DNA of 64,000 bases, from positions 1,057,001-1,121,000 of the forward strand of contig CM055096.1 of assembly GCA_029204225.1 (NCBI GenBank), read 5' to 3'. The stretch is from Diphasiastrum complanatum. Lineage: Eukaryota > Streptophyta > Lycopodiopsida > Lycopodiales > Lycopodiaceae. This document shows, one piece after another, positions 1 through 10,945 of this stretch; the first letter of the stretch is position 1, and every line of letters starts with the position of its first letter. The notes below the pieces were generated by a model. The model did no database searches. It saw nothing but the letters and a program-made list of their open reading frames with translations, and was not told where the DNA came from. A program made the position numbers and the translations under genes.

Positions 1-1254
1 TCGAGGAGTGCTCAAGATGAGGCGAAGAATATGGAGGTGGATCTTCATGGTGGGATCCTAATTCTTGGACTTTGTGGAGCCAAAGTATTGTGCAAAAGCT
101 GGGTGAGTGATTCATGTTTCCTTTCTCAAATCACGGGTTTTCGAGAGGATATCGATTGTATGGTAGATACCAAAGTTGCAATAGGTTGGATAAAGTACGC
201 TCTTGAATGGTGGTTTTGAGGGGATTTTGATTCACTAGTAACACTAATTTTTTTTTTTTGCAATCACTTTTGTCATTTGCTTTTTGAAGTTAAGCCAAAA
301 ATTTCAGACTCCTGAAAGCTAAAATTTTGTGCTCTCAAAAAGCCGGATCTCTTGAGTACTTGGTAGAAAAAAAGGCAATCGAATTTTTTTTGCTATGGTA
401 GAGGAGTGGAGTGCTGGTTTATTTGGAAAAAGTTTCTTGAAGTTCACTCTCGAAATTGTCAACATGATTGATGGTTGATTTGTTATTGGATGTGCTTTTC
501 CATCCTTATGAAATGAAAGTTTCCCATTTGTGCAAGCTTTTAAACGAGCTGTTTATTTAGCATCACAAAGGAAACTTTTCCCGCACATTAATAAGCAAAA
601 CTTTTGGTAAAATTATAGCTTTAATTTGTAGTTTGTATCACTGCTTTTCAATAAAGCCGTAAGGTAATGCATGAAGCTGAAAAAGGATGAAAGCCCAAGG
701 CTTGAAAACACCTTTTTTTTGTATGCTTTGTAATGTGGGGGTGATTAGTGGTTGTTTCATTACGAAACTCATGGTGCTGTAAATGAAAACGAGATTAATG
801 CAATCTTGGCCAACAATTTTCTTACAATTTTATGTAAACTTTCTTTTTCCATTAAACAGACTTGCAAATTACACATTCAAAGGTGGGACATCTGCAATCT
901 TTTTGTTCTCTCTGTTTTCTAGATGTAAGTGAAAGCACGTTTTCTTGCTTTCAAGCTTGAGCAATGCTTTTTGCTCATATACATCTACTGCATACCACGT
1001 TTTAATTATGTAAAAGCAAGGTAACAATCCAGAGTAATTTACTTGCAAACCTAGACTTCAGATGTTTCAAGCACGTTTTCTTGCAATAACAAGTGGACTT
1101 TTTGTGGTCCATCCTAATAGATCTAAAAGAGTGTTGCATTTACTCTACACCAGATTCTTGGAAAACAACATAACAAAAGATTTCAAACAAAAAAATAGTG
1201 CATTGGAACTGAAATCCAGTCGCGCTCCTCCTCATCTAGTGCGCTGATGATGGC

Positions 1255-1255
<1 letters not shown>
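1..1255. other. Intergenic DNA, no recognisable gene
   Basis: AT-rich sequence with many homopolymer runs. A 62-codon open frame at 31-219 (+) begins with ATG but resembles no family I know. It could be a chance frame or the last exon of a gene lying to the left. I see no LTR ends, primer sites or RNA genes here. Confidence 0.6.

Positions 1256-1344
<89 letters not shown>
1256..1344. repeat. (TC)n microsatellite
   Basis: An uninterrupted TC run of about 89 bases. On the minus strand it creates a spurious Arg-Glu repeat frame, which I do not treat as coding. Confidence 0.97.
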
Positions 1345-1346
<2 letters not shown>

Positions 1347-1429
1347 TTGGTTCAGAGCATCTTGCGAGCATGTGAGGCTGTGGACCCGGTGCGATCTACA
1401 CCACACGTTTTTTTTTTAATAAATTGTCT

Positions 1430-1760
1430 GCCCGGGTGCCACGTGTCCAGGCAGCCAATTTTTATCCCATAGGTGTTTCTGGCAGATTACCGGGAGGAAA
1501 TAAATAAAAAACTTTCCCTCTTACCTACATGTGTGTGCCTAGGTGTGGCGCCGTGCTCGGCCCCCATCTTGCGGCTGCCCCCCGTGCTGCCCGGCGTCTG
1601 GGCGTGGCATGGTGCCACCCGCGAAAAACTGGCACGCCCCTATGTTTGATGGGCACTGCGCCAGGGACACGCGTCAGGCAGCGGGGGGCAGTAGGGCCAA
1701 ACCACAAGCATGTGCGGCCCCGTGCATGAATGCCCCGGCGCAGGGGGAGAGTAAATTAAG
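1430..1760. other. GC-rich island in AT-rich DNA
   Basis: A sharply bounded stretch rich in GCCCC, GGGGC and GGCGC words lies between AT-rich flanks. Frames of 60-103 codons are open on both strands, as expected from GC-rich sequence with few stops. None resembles a known protein. It may be inserted DNA or a fragment of a GC-rich repeat family. I see no terminal repeats. Confidence 0.4.
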
Positions 1761-2177
1761 AGGTTTTTTAATTTTTCCTATGGTGTCTATATGGCTTCTC
1801 ATCATTTTCTGGGTTTCCAATTTATCAAGGGCATCTTATGGAATAATTGCATAATGTTTTTGCGCTTGATGATGGCCTTATTTGCCAATGAAATTACAAG
1901 TTAATGGTATTAGTTCAAGCATGTAACTTGTCATAAGAAACGGTTTGATGCGAAATACTAATGGTCACAAAAGGGTGTTTTGTCAAAAATTTGAGGTATT
2001 GGTCATGATCCGATATCTCAAATTTACAAAACCGGAAACCCTGAAAGCTATTTTCTTATTCAAAGAATGTATCAAGTGAATTTCTTAATACTAACTAGCC
2101 TGGTTTCATGTGATTCCTTGAAGGGTAATTAGTTCTACCCGACGACCTTGGACGATATCACATGATTGGTTAGTAAA

Positions 2178-2286
2178 ATGGTTTTCTAATATATGACGAC
2201 TCTTCCTTGAATAATGAATAAATCTTTTTCTAATATATGGTTTTCTAATATATGACGAATCTTCCTTGAATAATGAATAAATCTTG
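2178..2286. repeat. Two-copy 59-bp tandem duplication
   Basis: A unit starting ATGGTTTTCTAATATATGAC occurs at 2178 and again at 2237. The copies are nearly identical over about 50 bases. Confidence 0.85.
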
Positions 2287-3665
2287 TTCTGAATAAATGG
2301 ATCAATTTTCAATGGGATAACAATGAAAATGTTGAGGTAAGTCAATCAACTAAATGTGTTGGAACATTAATGGTATTGAATTACGGTGATGCAACACATC
2401 TTTTTGACTTTTGAGATCTTCTGAAGTTCTTCTTCTACACCTCTTGGAAACTTGTGGAGTTAAATGAAATGAAAGTTATGTATGAGAAACATCTATTGCA
2501 TAGATTTTTGGAGGAATTCGTAATATGAATAGCTATTTCTAGAATTAAGATTAATAGGATATTCTTGATACTGTAGAAATCTTCTAACAAATGATGTAAT
2601 ATCTAGTTAGAAGATGTAAAGGAAAGAAAATTAGAAAACATCCTTGTAAATAGAAAAGTTGATACGAATCCGATTGATTTGTATCAGAACTAGGGAGTTC
2701 TATTACAAGTAAAGGTTTGTTGAAACATGTTCCTTGTCGGTTGTGATCAGCTTGATCTTAGTGTGAACTAGGATATGGGAGTTGATGCAAGGAATGAAAT
2801 TCACGCTAACAATATATTCGTTTGAAATAATCTCTAGTTATAAGGCCAGCTAATACCCATTTTAAAGTTCTTTGAAAGGAGAAAATTCCACATCATCATT
2901 TATTTTAATTATACCAAAAATCCATGTCATAGATTTTTTTAATAACGACGTGGCATATCCGTTTGGGTTGCGACGGTTTGGGACACGACCGTTTGAGTTG
3001 AGACGTGACCGTTTGGTGTATATGGCTCTTGTGCCCACGCTCGCGCTTCGCTCTCGCTATCTCTTTTCCTCTCAATCATTTTTCAAAGGAAAAAAAATCG
3101 CTCGCACTCTATCTCTCTTTACTCGTTCTTTCTGTTTTCTGTGGTGTGCAAGAGGGATTGCCAGAGCGAGCACAAGAGAAAGTAGGAGATGTATGATTAG
3201 ATTGCAATCTGTGAAATTGCTCGCTTTTGGAGTTGCGGCAGGCATGGAGAGTCTATTGTTCGTTGCAGATGGAGAGTCTATTGTTCATAAGGATTTTTTG
3301 CCGATCCATGTGATCTCTAGATTCAAAAGCAACAACTCGGAGTTCAAGAGTAGGACACCTTCATCTTTCTCATTATCTTCTTCTTTTTCATAAATTAATT
3401 ATTAGTTAGTTATAAACGAGAGCTTCTTTTTGTCCTCGGCGCCCACACACACTAATCAATATAAAGTTTCAATATAAATGAGTCCTAAAGGTATTCTTTT
3501 GCTAAACGAGCAGCTTCATCTCCACTGTCTTACTCTCAAACTCTACAAATATAAGAAAACGACACTTCTGAAATGCGTACAAATTTGTAGAGAATACATA
3601 ATATACTTGTTCAAACTCAAGGTCTCTCAATCAGCCACAAATTCATCCTAGCCTTCATCGCAGGT

Positions 3666-3666
<1 letters not shown>
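2287..3666. other. Non-coding stretch upstream of the KCS relic
   Basis: No recognisable protein. A frame at 2872-3393 (+) is open for 173 codons but lacks a proximal ATG (it opens with TTG), and its product is not recognised. The segment 2945-3110 has repeated CGACCGTTTG-like words followed by pyrimidine-rich sequence, which could be promoter or 5' UTR material of a decayed gene or transposon. Confidence 0.4.
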
Positions 3667-3706
<40 letters not shown>

Positions 3707-3784
3707 TATCTCTCCCCGGTCGCTCTCTCACTCTCTCTTGCATAATACTCCCCTCGTCGCTCGTGCGCTCTCTCTCTCTCTCTT

Positions 3785-3815
<31 letters not shown>
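3667..3815. repeat. CT and CA microsatellites
   Basis: (CT)n at 3667-3703, a second CT-rich run at about 3767-3796, then (CA)n at about 3796-3815. The tract directly precedes the KCS relic. Confidence 0.95.
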
Positions 3816-3816
<1 letters not shown>

Positions 3817-3832
3817 TCGCCCCACTCTTCTC

Positions 3833-3931
3833 GCATGCAGCATCTGATCTCGTGAGTGAGTGTAGTGATTGCTGACTCAGTCTTGCATGCAGCATCTCGT
3901 GAGGTGAGTGTAGTGAGTGCTGACTCAGTCC
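3833..3931. repeat. ~50-bp tandem duplication
   Basis: The block GCATGCAGCATCT...GACTCAGTC occurs at 3833-3884 and again, slightly shortened, at 3885-3931. It sits at the 5' edge of the KCS homology and makes any upstream start ambiguous. Confidence 0.8.
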
Positions 3932-3936
3932 TGACG

Positions 3937-4465
3937 ATTGACGAGGAGCTGTGCAAATGCTTCATTGAACATCTCGAGAATTTTGCAAGGCAATCTGGCG
4001 TGTACAACGTACCCGCCATGAGCCTCGATTTCCAGAAGAAAGTGTTAACGTGTTCTGGTTTGGGTGATGAAACCTATGTCCCTTCATTTGTCTTCGACCA
4101 AGAGCAATCCACCGAGCCTGGTATAAAGCACACGCGCTTGGAAGCGACAGAGATAATGTTTGGTGCTTTGGATGAGTTCTTCAGAAAAACCAATGTCAAT
4201 CCGATAGAGATAGAAATCCTGATTGTTAACTGTAGCGTGTTTAATCCAATGCATCGCACTCAGCGATGGTAGTCAATCGCTACAAGATGAAAGAGACCAC
4301 TAGGAGCTATAATTTGGGAGGAATGGGCTGCATGGCGGGCTTGATTGCCATAGACTTCGCAAAATATCTTTTGAAAGTGCATGGTAGCTCGTATGCTATC
4401 GTGGTGAGCATGGAGAACATCACACTCAACTGGTACTACGGCAATAATCGATCAATGTTGGTGAC
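3937..4465 (+). pseudogene. 3-ketoacyl-CoA synthase (KCS) relic, frameshifted and truncated
   Basis: The translated product matches the N-terminal half of the plant KCS/FAE1-CUT1 condensing-enzyme domain, which makes very-long-chain fatty acids at the ER. Visible family signatures are SGLGDETYVP, EIMFGALDEFF and NCSVFNP. After a frame change come VVNRYKM, the active-site segment YNLGGMGC with the catalytic Cys, and [12 protein letters not shown]. The frame breaks near 4249 by an apparent one-base loss. Homology stops at SMLV near 4463, where copia gag sequence begins. Missing are the N-terminal membrane helices and the whole C-terminal half, including the catalytic His and Asn. The remnant is about 175 codons of a protein usually near 500. 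No introns are visible. It cannot encode a working enzyme. Confidence 0.88.
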
Positions 4466-4983
4466 AATAGGAAGTTAGCTTCCATTGGAGAGAAGATTCA
4501 AGATGGTGAGCTTGTTCAGATTGTCCTTAATGGTCTAGGGAGTGACTTTTCAAATTTGGTCCAAAGCTTTGCAATCCAGGACACTTTGCCCACTATAGAA
4601 AAGCTTCACAGTGTATTAGTGGCTGAAGAGTGTAGGTTGATGCACACCATTGCAAAAATGAATGCTATTTCTCTGCAAGATGGTGATGAGAAAGCTAATT
4701 TCTCATTCAAAAGCAAGAAGAAGACCAATGGCAAGAAGAAGCACTTCAAGGAGACCAAGGAGGAGGAGGAGGAGGAGGCTTCACTCAAAGGGCAAGGTCA
4801 AAGACAAGTCCAAGTACAAAAGTTTTTTCTGTGGAAAGAAAGGACATTTTGCATCAGATTGTCTCAAGAAGAAGAAGCACAAGAGAGCAAACAAAGCAAC
4901 ATTGCACATCAGGAGGAGGAGGATGAAGAAGAGTCATCCTTGATGGTTTCCAACAAACCACCATCATCCAAGAGCAACACCAA
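4466..4983 (+). pseudogene. copia-1 gag, C-terminal part, with compensating frameshifts
   Basis: The product contains a copia Gag segment (DGELVQIVLNGLG, then a conserved LPTIEKLHSVLVAEE helix). A Lys/Glu-rich linker follows. The CCHC zinc knuckle is readable only in a second frame (about 4790-4870), as SFFCGKKGHFASDC, so its first Cys is replaced by Ser. The original frame resumes near 4920. Two compensating indels therefore swap the frame across the knuckle. Nucleocapsid function would be lost in both readings. Confidence 0.85.
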
Positions 4984-7963
4984 TGACTCTTGGTGGATTG
5001 ATAGTGGGGCTAGCTCCCACATAACATATTAAAAGGACATTTTCCCCACTTTAATTTCTTACAATGATTTACATAGATCAAACTATACTGCAAGTAGTCA
5101 AGAATGTAAGATAACTGGAATAGGAACCATTCCATTATATGTTGGATTATCCAAAAGGATGAATCTTGAGAATTTTCTTTATGTTCCTAAGTTAACCAAG
5201 AATTTGCTTAGTGTTGTCCAGTTAATGGATAATGGCCTTGATGTACAATTTAAGCATGGAGTTTGTTCCATCCTTAGAAATGATGAATGTATAGCCAAAG
5301 GCTTTAAGCAAGGTAGATTGTTTAAGCTTGATGCTAATATTGCAGTGGAGAGTGTTAACTTGGCAAAGGTGGAGTTATCAAAGGTGGAACTATGGCACAA
5401 AAGGTTGGGCCACCCTAACTTCAAAGCCATGAAATCTATGGTTGCAAAGGAGCTTGTAGTTGGACTCCCCAAGCATTTGTCAAAGTGTGGGAAGAGATGT
5501 GAAGCATGCAGCCTCTCAAAGGCTCACAAACTACCTTTCTCAAAATCTACATCAAGATCAAGCTCTCCTCTTGAACTCATCCATTCTAATTTTCATAGCT
5601 TTTCACATGAGTCTAATGGTGGTGCCAAATATTATGTAATCTTCATTGATGACTATTCTAGATATTGTTTGATGTACCTCTTGTCTATGGTGTTTGATTC
5701 TTTTGTAAAGTTCAAGACTTTGGTAGAAAATCAACCTTGTACCAAGATTGAGGTATTAAATAGTGATAATGGAGGTGAATATATCTCCATAAAGAGGGAG
5801 TTGTCATGTCCATACACCCCTCAACAAAATGGAGTGAGTGAGAGAAGAAATAGATCTCTTTGTGAGTGTGCTAAGGCCTTAAGGTTAGATGCTTCTCTAT
5901 CCAAACCATTTTGGGGTGAAGCAATAACTTGTGCTAATTGTTTGTGCAATAGATTGCCAAACCAAGCCATTGGAGGAATCACACCATTTGAAGCTCTATT
6001 TGGAAAGAAGCCCAATCTCAAGGATCTCAAAGTTTTTGGATCCACTTGCTATGTACACCAATCCTTGGATAAGAGGAAGAAGGATGATGCAACATCCATC
6101 AAAGGCATCTTTGTGGGATATGGTGAGAATATCAAAGGATATAGAGTCTTCAATCCCATCACTAGCAAGGTGATAGTGAGTAGGAATGTTATTTTTTATG
6201 AAGGACGTGCTTGTGAATTGGCTGATAATGCTACTAATCATATTGATGCCAAGGATCATGCTAGAATGGAGGAGGAGCTTCCAAGTGAAGAAGAACTTGA
6301 GGATCCACCTCAAGATGCAAGAACTCCAAGAACTCCAAGAATATCTACAAGGGCAAGGACCGATCCATTGAGGCTCACCTATGATGGTCAAGGTGATCAA
6401 AGGAAAGGCTCGTCATCTTTCACATCTTACACCTTTCTTACTTCAATGTTAGATGAGCCAACATGCTATGAATATGCTTGTAAATCTAAAAGTTGGATGG
6501 ATGCTATGCAAGTAGAGTATGATGTTCTCATTGAGAATCATACTTGAAATCTTGTGAATCTTCCTCAAGGGAAGAAATCTCTTGATTGCATGTGGGTATT
6601 TAGATTGAAGTATAATCAAGATGGATCAATAAGTAATAAAGCTAGGCTTGTAGCCAATGGTTTTTTACAAACCAAAGGCATTGATTATGATGAGACTTTT
6701 TCTCCTGTGGCTAAGCTTGTTACTATCAGGTTGATCATTAGTCTTGCTACAACCTTCAATTGGGAGCTATTCCAACTTGATTTCACAAATGCATTCCTCA
6801 ATGGTTATTTGGAGGAAGAGATCTACATGAGGCAACCTGAGGGCTTCATCAAGGCAAAGCATGAAGGAAATGTGTGTTTCTTGAAGAAGAGCCTTTATGG
6901 GTTCAAGCAAGCACCTAGAGCATGGTACTCTAGGCTAAACTCTTTTCTCATTTCCATCAATTTTGTAATGAGTGCCTATGATCCATCATTGTACATATGA
7001 TTTCATGATGGCATGATCATTATTCTTGTTTTGTATGTAGATGACATTATCTTGAGTGGTAATGATCTAGATGGAATTAGAGATGTAAAAATTGCTTTAG
7101 CAAAAGAGTTTAAGATGGTAGATCTCAGCCTATTAAGCTTCATTCTTGGAATAGAGGTTATTGGAGGATGTGATTTTAGCTTCATTTGTCAATGTAAATA
7201 TTCTACATCCATCCTAGATAGATTTGGAATGAAGATTTGTAAAGGCATAGAGACACCAATAGAGCAACATGTAAAAACATCTATCGATGGTGATGAAGCA
7301 TCCTTTGAGGACATCACATTATATAGGAGGCTTATTGGCTCCTTGATTTATTTAACTATAACTAGACCTGATCTTAGTTATAGTGCTGGAAAGTTAAGCC
7401 AATTCATGCAAAGTCCTCTAGCTTCACATTGGAAGATGGCCAAAAGAGTTCTTAGGTACATCTCATCTACTAAGAATTTTGGCATTTTGTATAGAGGGAC
7501 TAATCTTGGCTTAAGAGCCTATAGTGACTCGGATTTTGCAGGTGACAAAGTGGATAGAAGATCAACATGTGTTTTTGCCACCTTTCTTTGTGATGGAGTA
7601 GTAGCATGGCTTTCCAAAAAGCAAGATACCATCTCCTTATCTTCCACAGAATCTGAATACAAGGCCTTGACATCAACATGCAAGGAGGTCTTGTGGGTCA
7701 AAAGACTATTGGTGGAGCTTCATGTCATGGAGGAGGAGATCCCTATCATCTATTGTGACAACCAATTAGCCCAATAACTTGCAACTAATCTTACATTCCA
7801 TTCAAGGAGCAAACACATCGAGATTGCTCATCATTTCGTGAGGGGAAAAGTGCAAGCCAAAGAGATTAAGCTCCAACATGTGTCATCATCAAGTTGCTTG
7901 GCTGATTTGTTTACTAAATATTTACCTAAAGATTTATTTGTCAAGCTTAGATCTTCAATTTGA
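4984..7963 (+). pseudogene. copia-1 pol: protease, integrase, reverse transcriptase, RNase H
   Basis: One frame runs across the region with stops at 5030 (TAA), 6545 (TGA), 6998 (TGA) and 7775 (TAA). Domains in order: protease with WWIDSGASSH; integrase with the LWHKRLGHPNF and CEACSLSK zinc residues, DNGGEY and PQQNGVSERRNR; reverse transcriptase from about 6550 with QLDFTNAFLNG, the intact catalytic LYVDD near 7036 and SLYGFKQAPRAW; RNase H with YSDSDFAGD, SLSSTESEYKAL and YCDNQLAQ, ending in the conserved HIEI/FVRGKV and ADLFTK blocks. Two further defects: the first integrase Asp is Asn (IHSNFHS), and about a dozen residues are missing between the second Asp and the Glu. Each stop is one C-to-T or G-to-A change from a sense codon. 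Confidence 0.93.
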
Positions 7964-8001
7964 GTGATTGATAAAAGTATTGTGGTTTCCAAGGCTAGAT
8001 T

Positions 8002-8517
8002 TGAGGAGGAGTGTGAAAAATTGCCTACATTGGCAAATCTAGCCATGTAGAATATTGTACATTCGGTCAATAATTTTTGTTAGTCACTTGAATGGCCAAA
8101 GTACCACATGTAAATCCACACCTTAGGTAGGTTACCATGAGTCAAGAAGTGTGGTTGTGTCCATTTAGTAGTGATTCCTACTTTGTAGGATCTAGACCTT
8201 GATTTATGATGAGATTTGTACCTACCATGCACCTACCAAGCATGACTCTTGGATCTAGGGTAGGGTTTTCACATTAGGGCAAGAAAGTTGAGTCTACTTC
8301 CTTATTACATGCTGGATTTTCACCTAACTTTGCAAAGGAAGTGTCTTTTACTATGTATTCCCATTCTCCATAGTGCGAAGATAGAAACATTTTGGAGCCT
8401 CAAGGAGAAACTCGGATTTTCTCTCTATGTATTGTGATTGCTATTGATTCCAATGAAACCCAGCTTTGGCACACTTCAGAATCTGTCTATAGGCCGTACT
8501 ACAACCTGATCTTCACA
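8002..8517 (+). mobile_element. copia-1 polypurine tract and 3' LTR
   Basis: The purine run GAGGAGGAG ends directly before TGTGAAAAATTGCC. The LTR runs from 8012 to 8517 and ends CTGATCTTCACA, giving matching TGTGAA/TTCACA termini and a length of about 506 bp. There is no 5' partner in the window and no TSD can be tested. Confidence 0.85.
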
Positions 8518-8650
8518 CTTGGGAACTCGGATCATAGTTTTTGATCAATGCTGATTGTCTCTACTTATTTTCTATCAAGTTGCTAAACTAGATCTTGTTT
8601 TCTGATAGATTGTTTAACAAGCACACAATCAATCTTGTGGATCATTCGAA

Positions 8651-8896
8651 GATCCATTTATGGTCCCTAGTATTGTACTAGATTCTTTTGAAGACTTATC
8701 TGAAAGGATTCCTTTAGAGCCTAAAAAGATTCTTGATACAAGATCCAAGCGATTGCGTAATCGGGAGGTTATTGAGCATCTGGTTCATTGGAAAGGATAT
8801 TCTGAGGATGAGAATTCATGAAAACTAGAGATATTCTAAAGAAGAGTTTTCCATACTTTAAGTTCTGAGGACAGAACTAAAATAAGGGGGGAAGTA
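8651..8896 (+). pseudogene. Chromovirus (Ty3/gypsy) integrase C-terminus with chromodomain, and PPT
   Basis: Frame 8651-8821 encodes a proline/acidic linker followed by a chromodomain core (REVIEHLVHWKGYSEDENS), the domain that targets chromovirus integrases to chromatin. It is cut by a TGA at 8819 where the conserved Trp should follow. After a short degraded tail comes the purine tract AATAAGGGGGGAAG (8881-8894), directly before an LTR start. The rest of pol is absent to the left. Confidence 0.85.
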
Positions 8897-9414
8897 TGTT
8901 ATGGCCCTAATGGGGGTTTGGACCATTAGGAGATGTCTTGGACGTAGGGGCTAGGCCTAATCTGGATAATAGTCGAGTAGGACAATGGGATCACACCCGC
9001 ATGCGGTATAGGCATGTGTGTTGCATCCTAGTATGGGATAGGGTGTACATGCATTGTGCTTATGCATGGTTCTTGGCTATTATGGGTTAGGGGTACCTAC
9101 ATGCACTGGACATGCATGGGGAATTGGTATGATCAGTTAGAGTGCTTCCATGTGGATTTGGTGCATTGGCAGGTGGGGTTGGCTATATCTCTATATATAC
9201 CCTCACCAGTGTCTATGAGGATCATTATAGAGTCTGTGGCAGGTATGCTGTCAGTCTGTGAAGCGCTCTTACTGTGGTTTGTCGATCTCCTGGATTGCTT
9301 AGGGGCTAGACCAATATTGGGTCTAGGTTTGGTTGGGACGGTTTCATCTACTACAATCCTCCCTTGGTGTTCTAGGAAGCTCTATCTCGGTTGGGAGTCC
9401 TGGGGGACGTTATA
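8897..9414 (+). mobile_element. Chromovirus 3' LTR (right end approximate)
   Basis: The LTR starts TGTTATGGCCC right after the polypurine tract. A TATA-like TCTATATATACC lies near 9188. The right end is probably near GGGACGTTATAA (about 9414), but without a second copy it is not firmly fixed. Confidence 0.7.
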
Positions 9415-10184
9415 ATGAGAATTTCCTCCTGGGCACAATATGTTTTATAATCAAACGACATAAATGAATTTTCCAAAATCAGCTTAGAACAAGCTATAGT
9501 AGGCAACCATGGAGAGAGAACATTAGAAAGGCATGGAGGACGAGCCAATGCGCGCAATGAGTGGGAGAGAGGCCATAGCATTTTGAAGTGGCTAGGAATT
9601 GGTTTAAGCACACAAGAAGTCAAATAATCGTAGGATCAGTCCCTATCTACATTGACGATGGAGAACGGAAGTTGGAAAACGAGTGTGGGCTATTGGATCA
9701 ATATTAACGGTGGAGATCCTCTTTGAAAGGGCCCGAAGTGTGTGTCTTGAAAGGCAAAAGAGCCCTTCTTTTCAATAAAAAATTTTGAGTTGAAAGGCCT
9801 ATTTTTTGAAGTGTTAGAAAAAACTTCAAAAAATGCATTTCCAGTACTCTCACTAAAAGGGAATTCTCTTGGTCAAAATAGTTTCAAACAAAATAGAGAA
9901 GTGCTATTTCTTAGAGAGAAGTTCCATTTTACATGAAATTTTTACCATTTCATAGCACAGAGTTAGTAACGGCCGAAAACACTAAATTTGACATTTTTTG
10001 AAGCTTGGAAGGCCATTCAAGGCCAAGTTTGGTGCTGGTAAGACCTTTGGGGCAAGTGGCTAGGCTTCCTCAAACAAGGTCTAGAGTGCTGCATTGCATT
10101 TAGTTTACATTCTAAAATGATTTTTTAAAGCTTAAATGAGTAGTTATCTGAAGCCATGTCTAATATGGGGGAAGCCGCACTTGT
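9415..10184. other. No recognisable gene; probable degraded retroelement leader
   Basis: AT-rich and stop-dense in all frames. It immediately precedes copia-3 gag, so it may hold that element's decayed LTR and leader. No TGGTATCAGAGC-type primer site is visible. Confidence 0.4.
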
Positions 10185-10945
10185 AAGCTCGATGCAATAT
10201 CTAATTACAGTGTTTGGAAGTTCAAGCTCAAAAATATTCTCATGGACAAGGAACTTTGGAAGGTCATTATAGGTGAAGAAGCCTATCCAATGGTTCAAGC
10301 CAATGTGAAGGTGTACAACAAAAAGGTGAGAAGAGCTCTCACCATTATTAGTTTATTAGTGAAGGATCACATGCATACAAGTGATGTTGCCACCCCAAGA
10401 TAGACATGGGATGTGCTCAGAAGATAGTATGAAACTTTGAATCCTTCACACATTTTTTCTTTCTGAGAACCAAAATGAGCAATATCAAGATGGAGACCAA
10501 TGAGAATATTTTGGGCTACTTTACGCACATAAAGACATTGCAAGATGAACTCCATTACATTGGAGAAGTAGTAAGAAACAAGGAATTTGTTCAAACTTGC
10601 CTAAATGGATTAAGAAAAGAATTCCAAAATTTTGTCAGTGGAATTGCAACAAGGGAGAGGCTACCTACACTTGAGGAATTGCACGGGAGCATGCTACAAT
10701 AAGAGCAATGACAGAAAGTTTATAAGAGCTAAATCAAGTGCAATGAAGATAAAGCCTTGATGGTAAAAGGAAAAGACAAGTAGAAGAAGAAAAATAAGTG
10801 GAACAAGAAAGCTTCTAGTGATCAACAAGTGGAACTTTTAAGCAAAAAAGAGAAAAGAAAGTTAAATGCTTCTTTTGCCAAAAACTTGGAAATTGGGCCA
10901 AGGAGTGCCAAAAAAAGATGGCCAACATCAAACAAGGCAAGCTGA
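10185..10945 (+). pseudogene. copia-3 gag relic
   Basis: The product opens with the copia Gag N-terminal signature (LDAISNYSVWKFKLKNIL). It continues through the helical region (ENILGYFTHIKTLQDELHYIGE; LPTLEELHGSML) to a Lys-rich tail and a degraded zinc knuckle, CFFCQKLGNWAKEC, in which the metal-binding His is Asn. Several in-frame stops occur (near 10401, 10428, 10702). The match ends near 10945, where minus-strand gypsy sequence starts. Copia resumes with protease/integrase at 17150, so this is the left half of an element split by gypsy-B. Confidence 0.85.

Larger units (their letters stand above)
4465..8517 (+). mobile_element. Ty1/copia retrotransposon copia-1, 5'-truncated
   Basis: The order gag, protease, integrase, reverse transcriptase, RNase H, polypurine tract, LTR defines a copia element on the plus strand. 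The 5' LTR, primer site and start of gag are absent. The element begins inside gag directly at the KCS break. Pol stays in one frame through 7963 but carries four stop codons, so this copy is dead. Confidence 0.95.

Noticed and set aside
1183-1371. Minus-strand frame with a long Arg-Glu repeat
   Set aside because: It is only the (TC)n microsatellite read on the other strand; the same holds for the frame around 3655-3843.
1525-1854. Overlapping frames on both strands in the GC-rich island
   Set aside because: GC-rich DNA has few stop codons; products are Pro/Arg/Ala-rich with no known domain.
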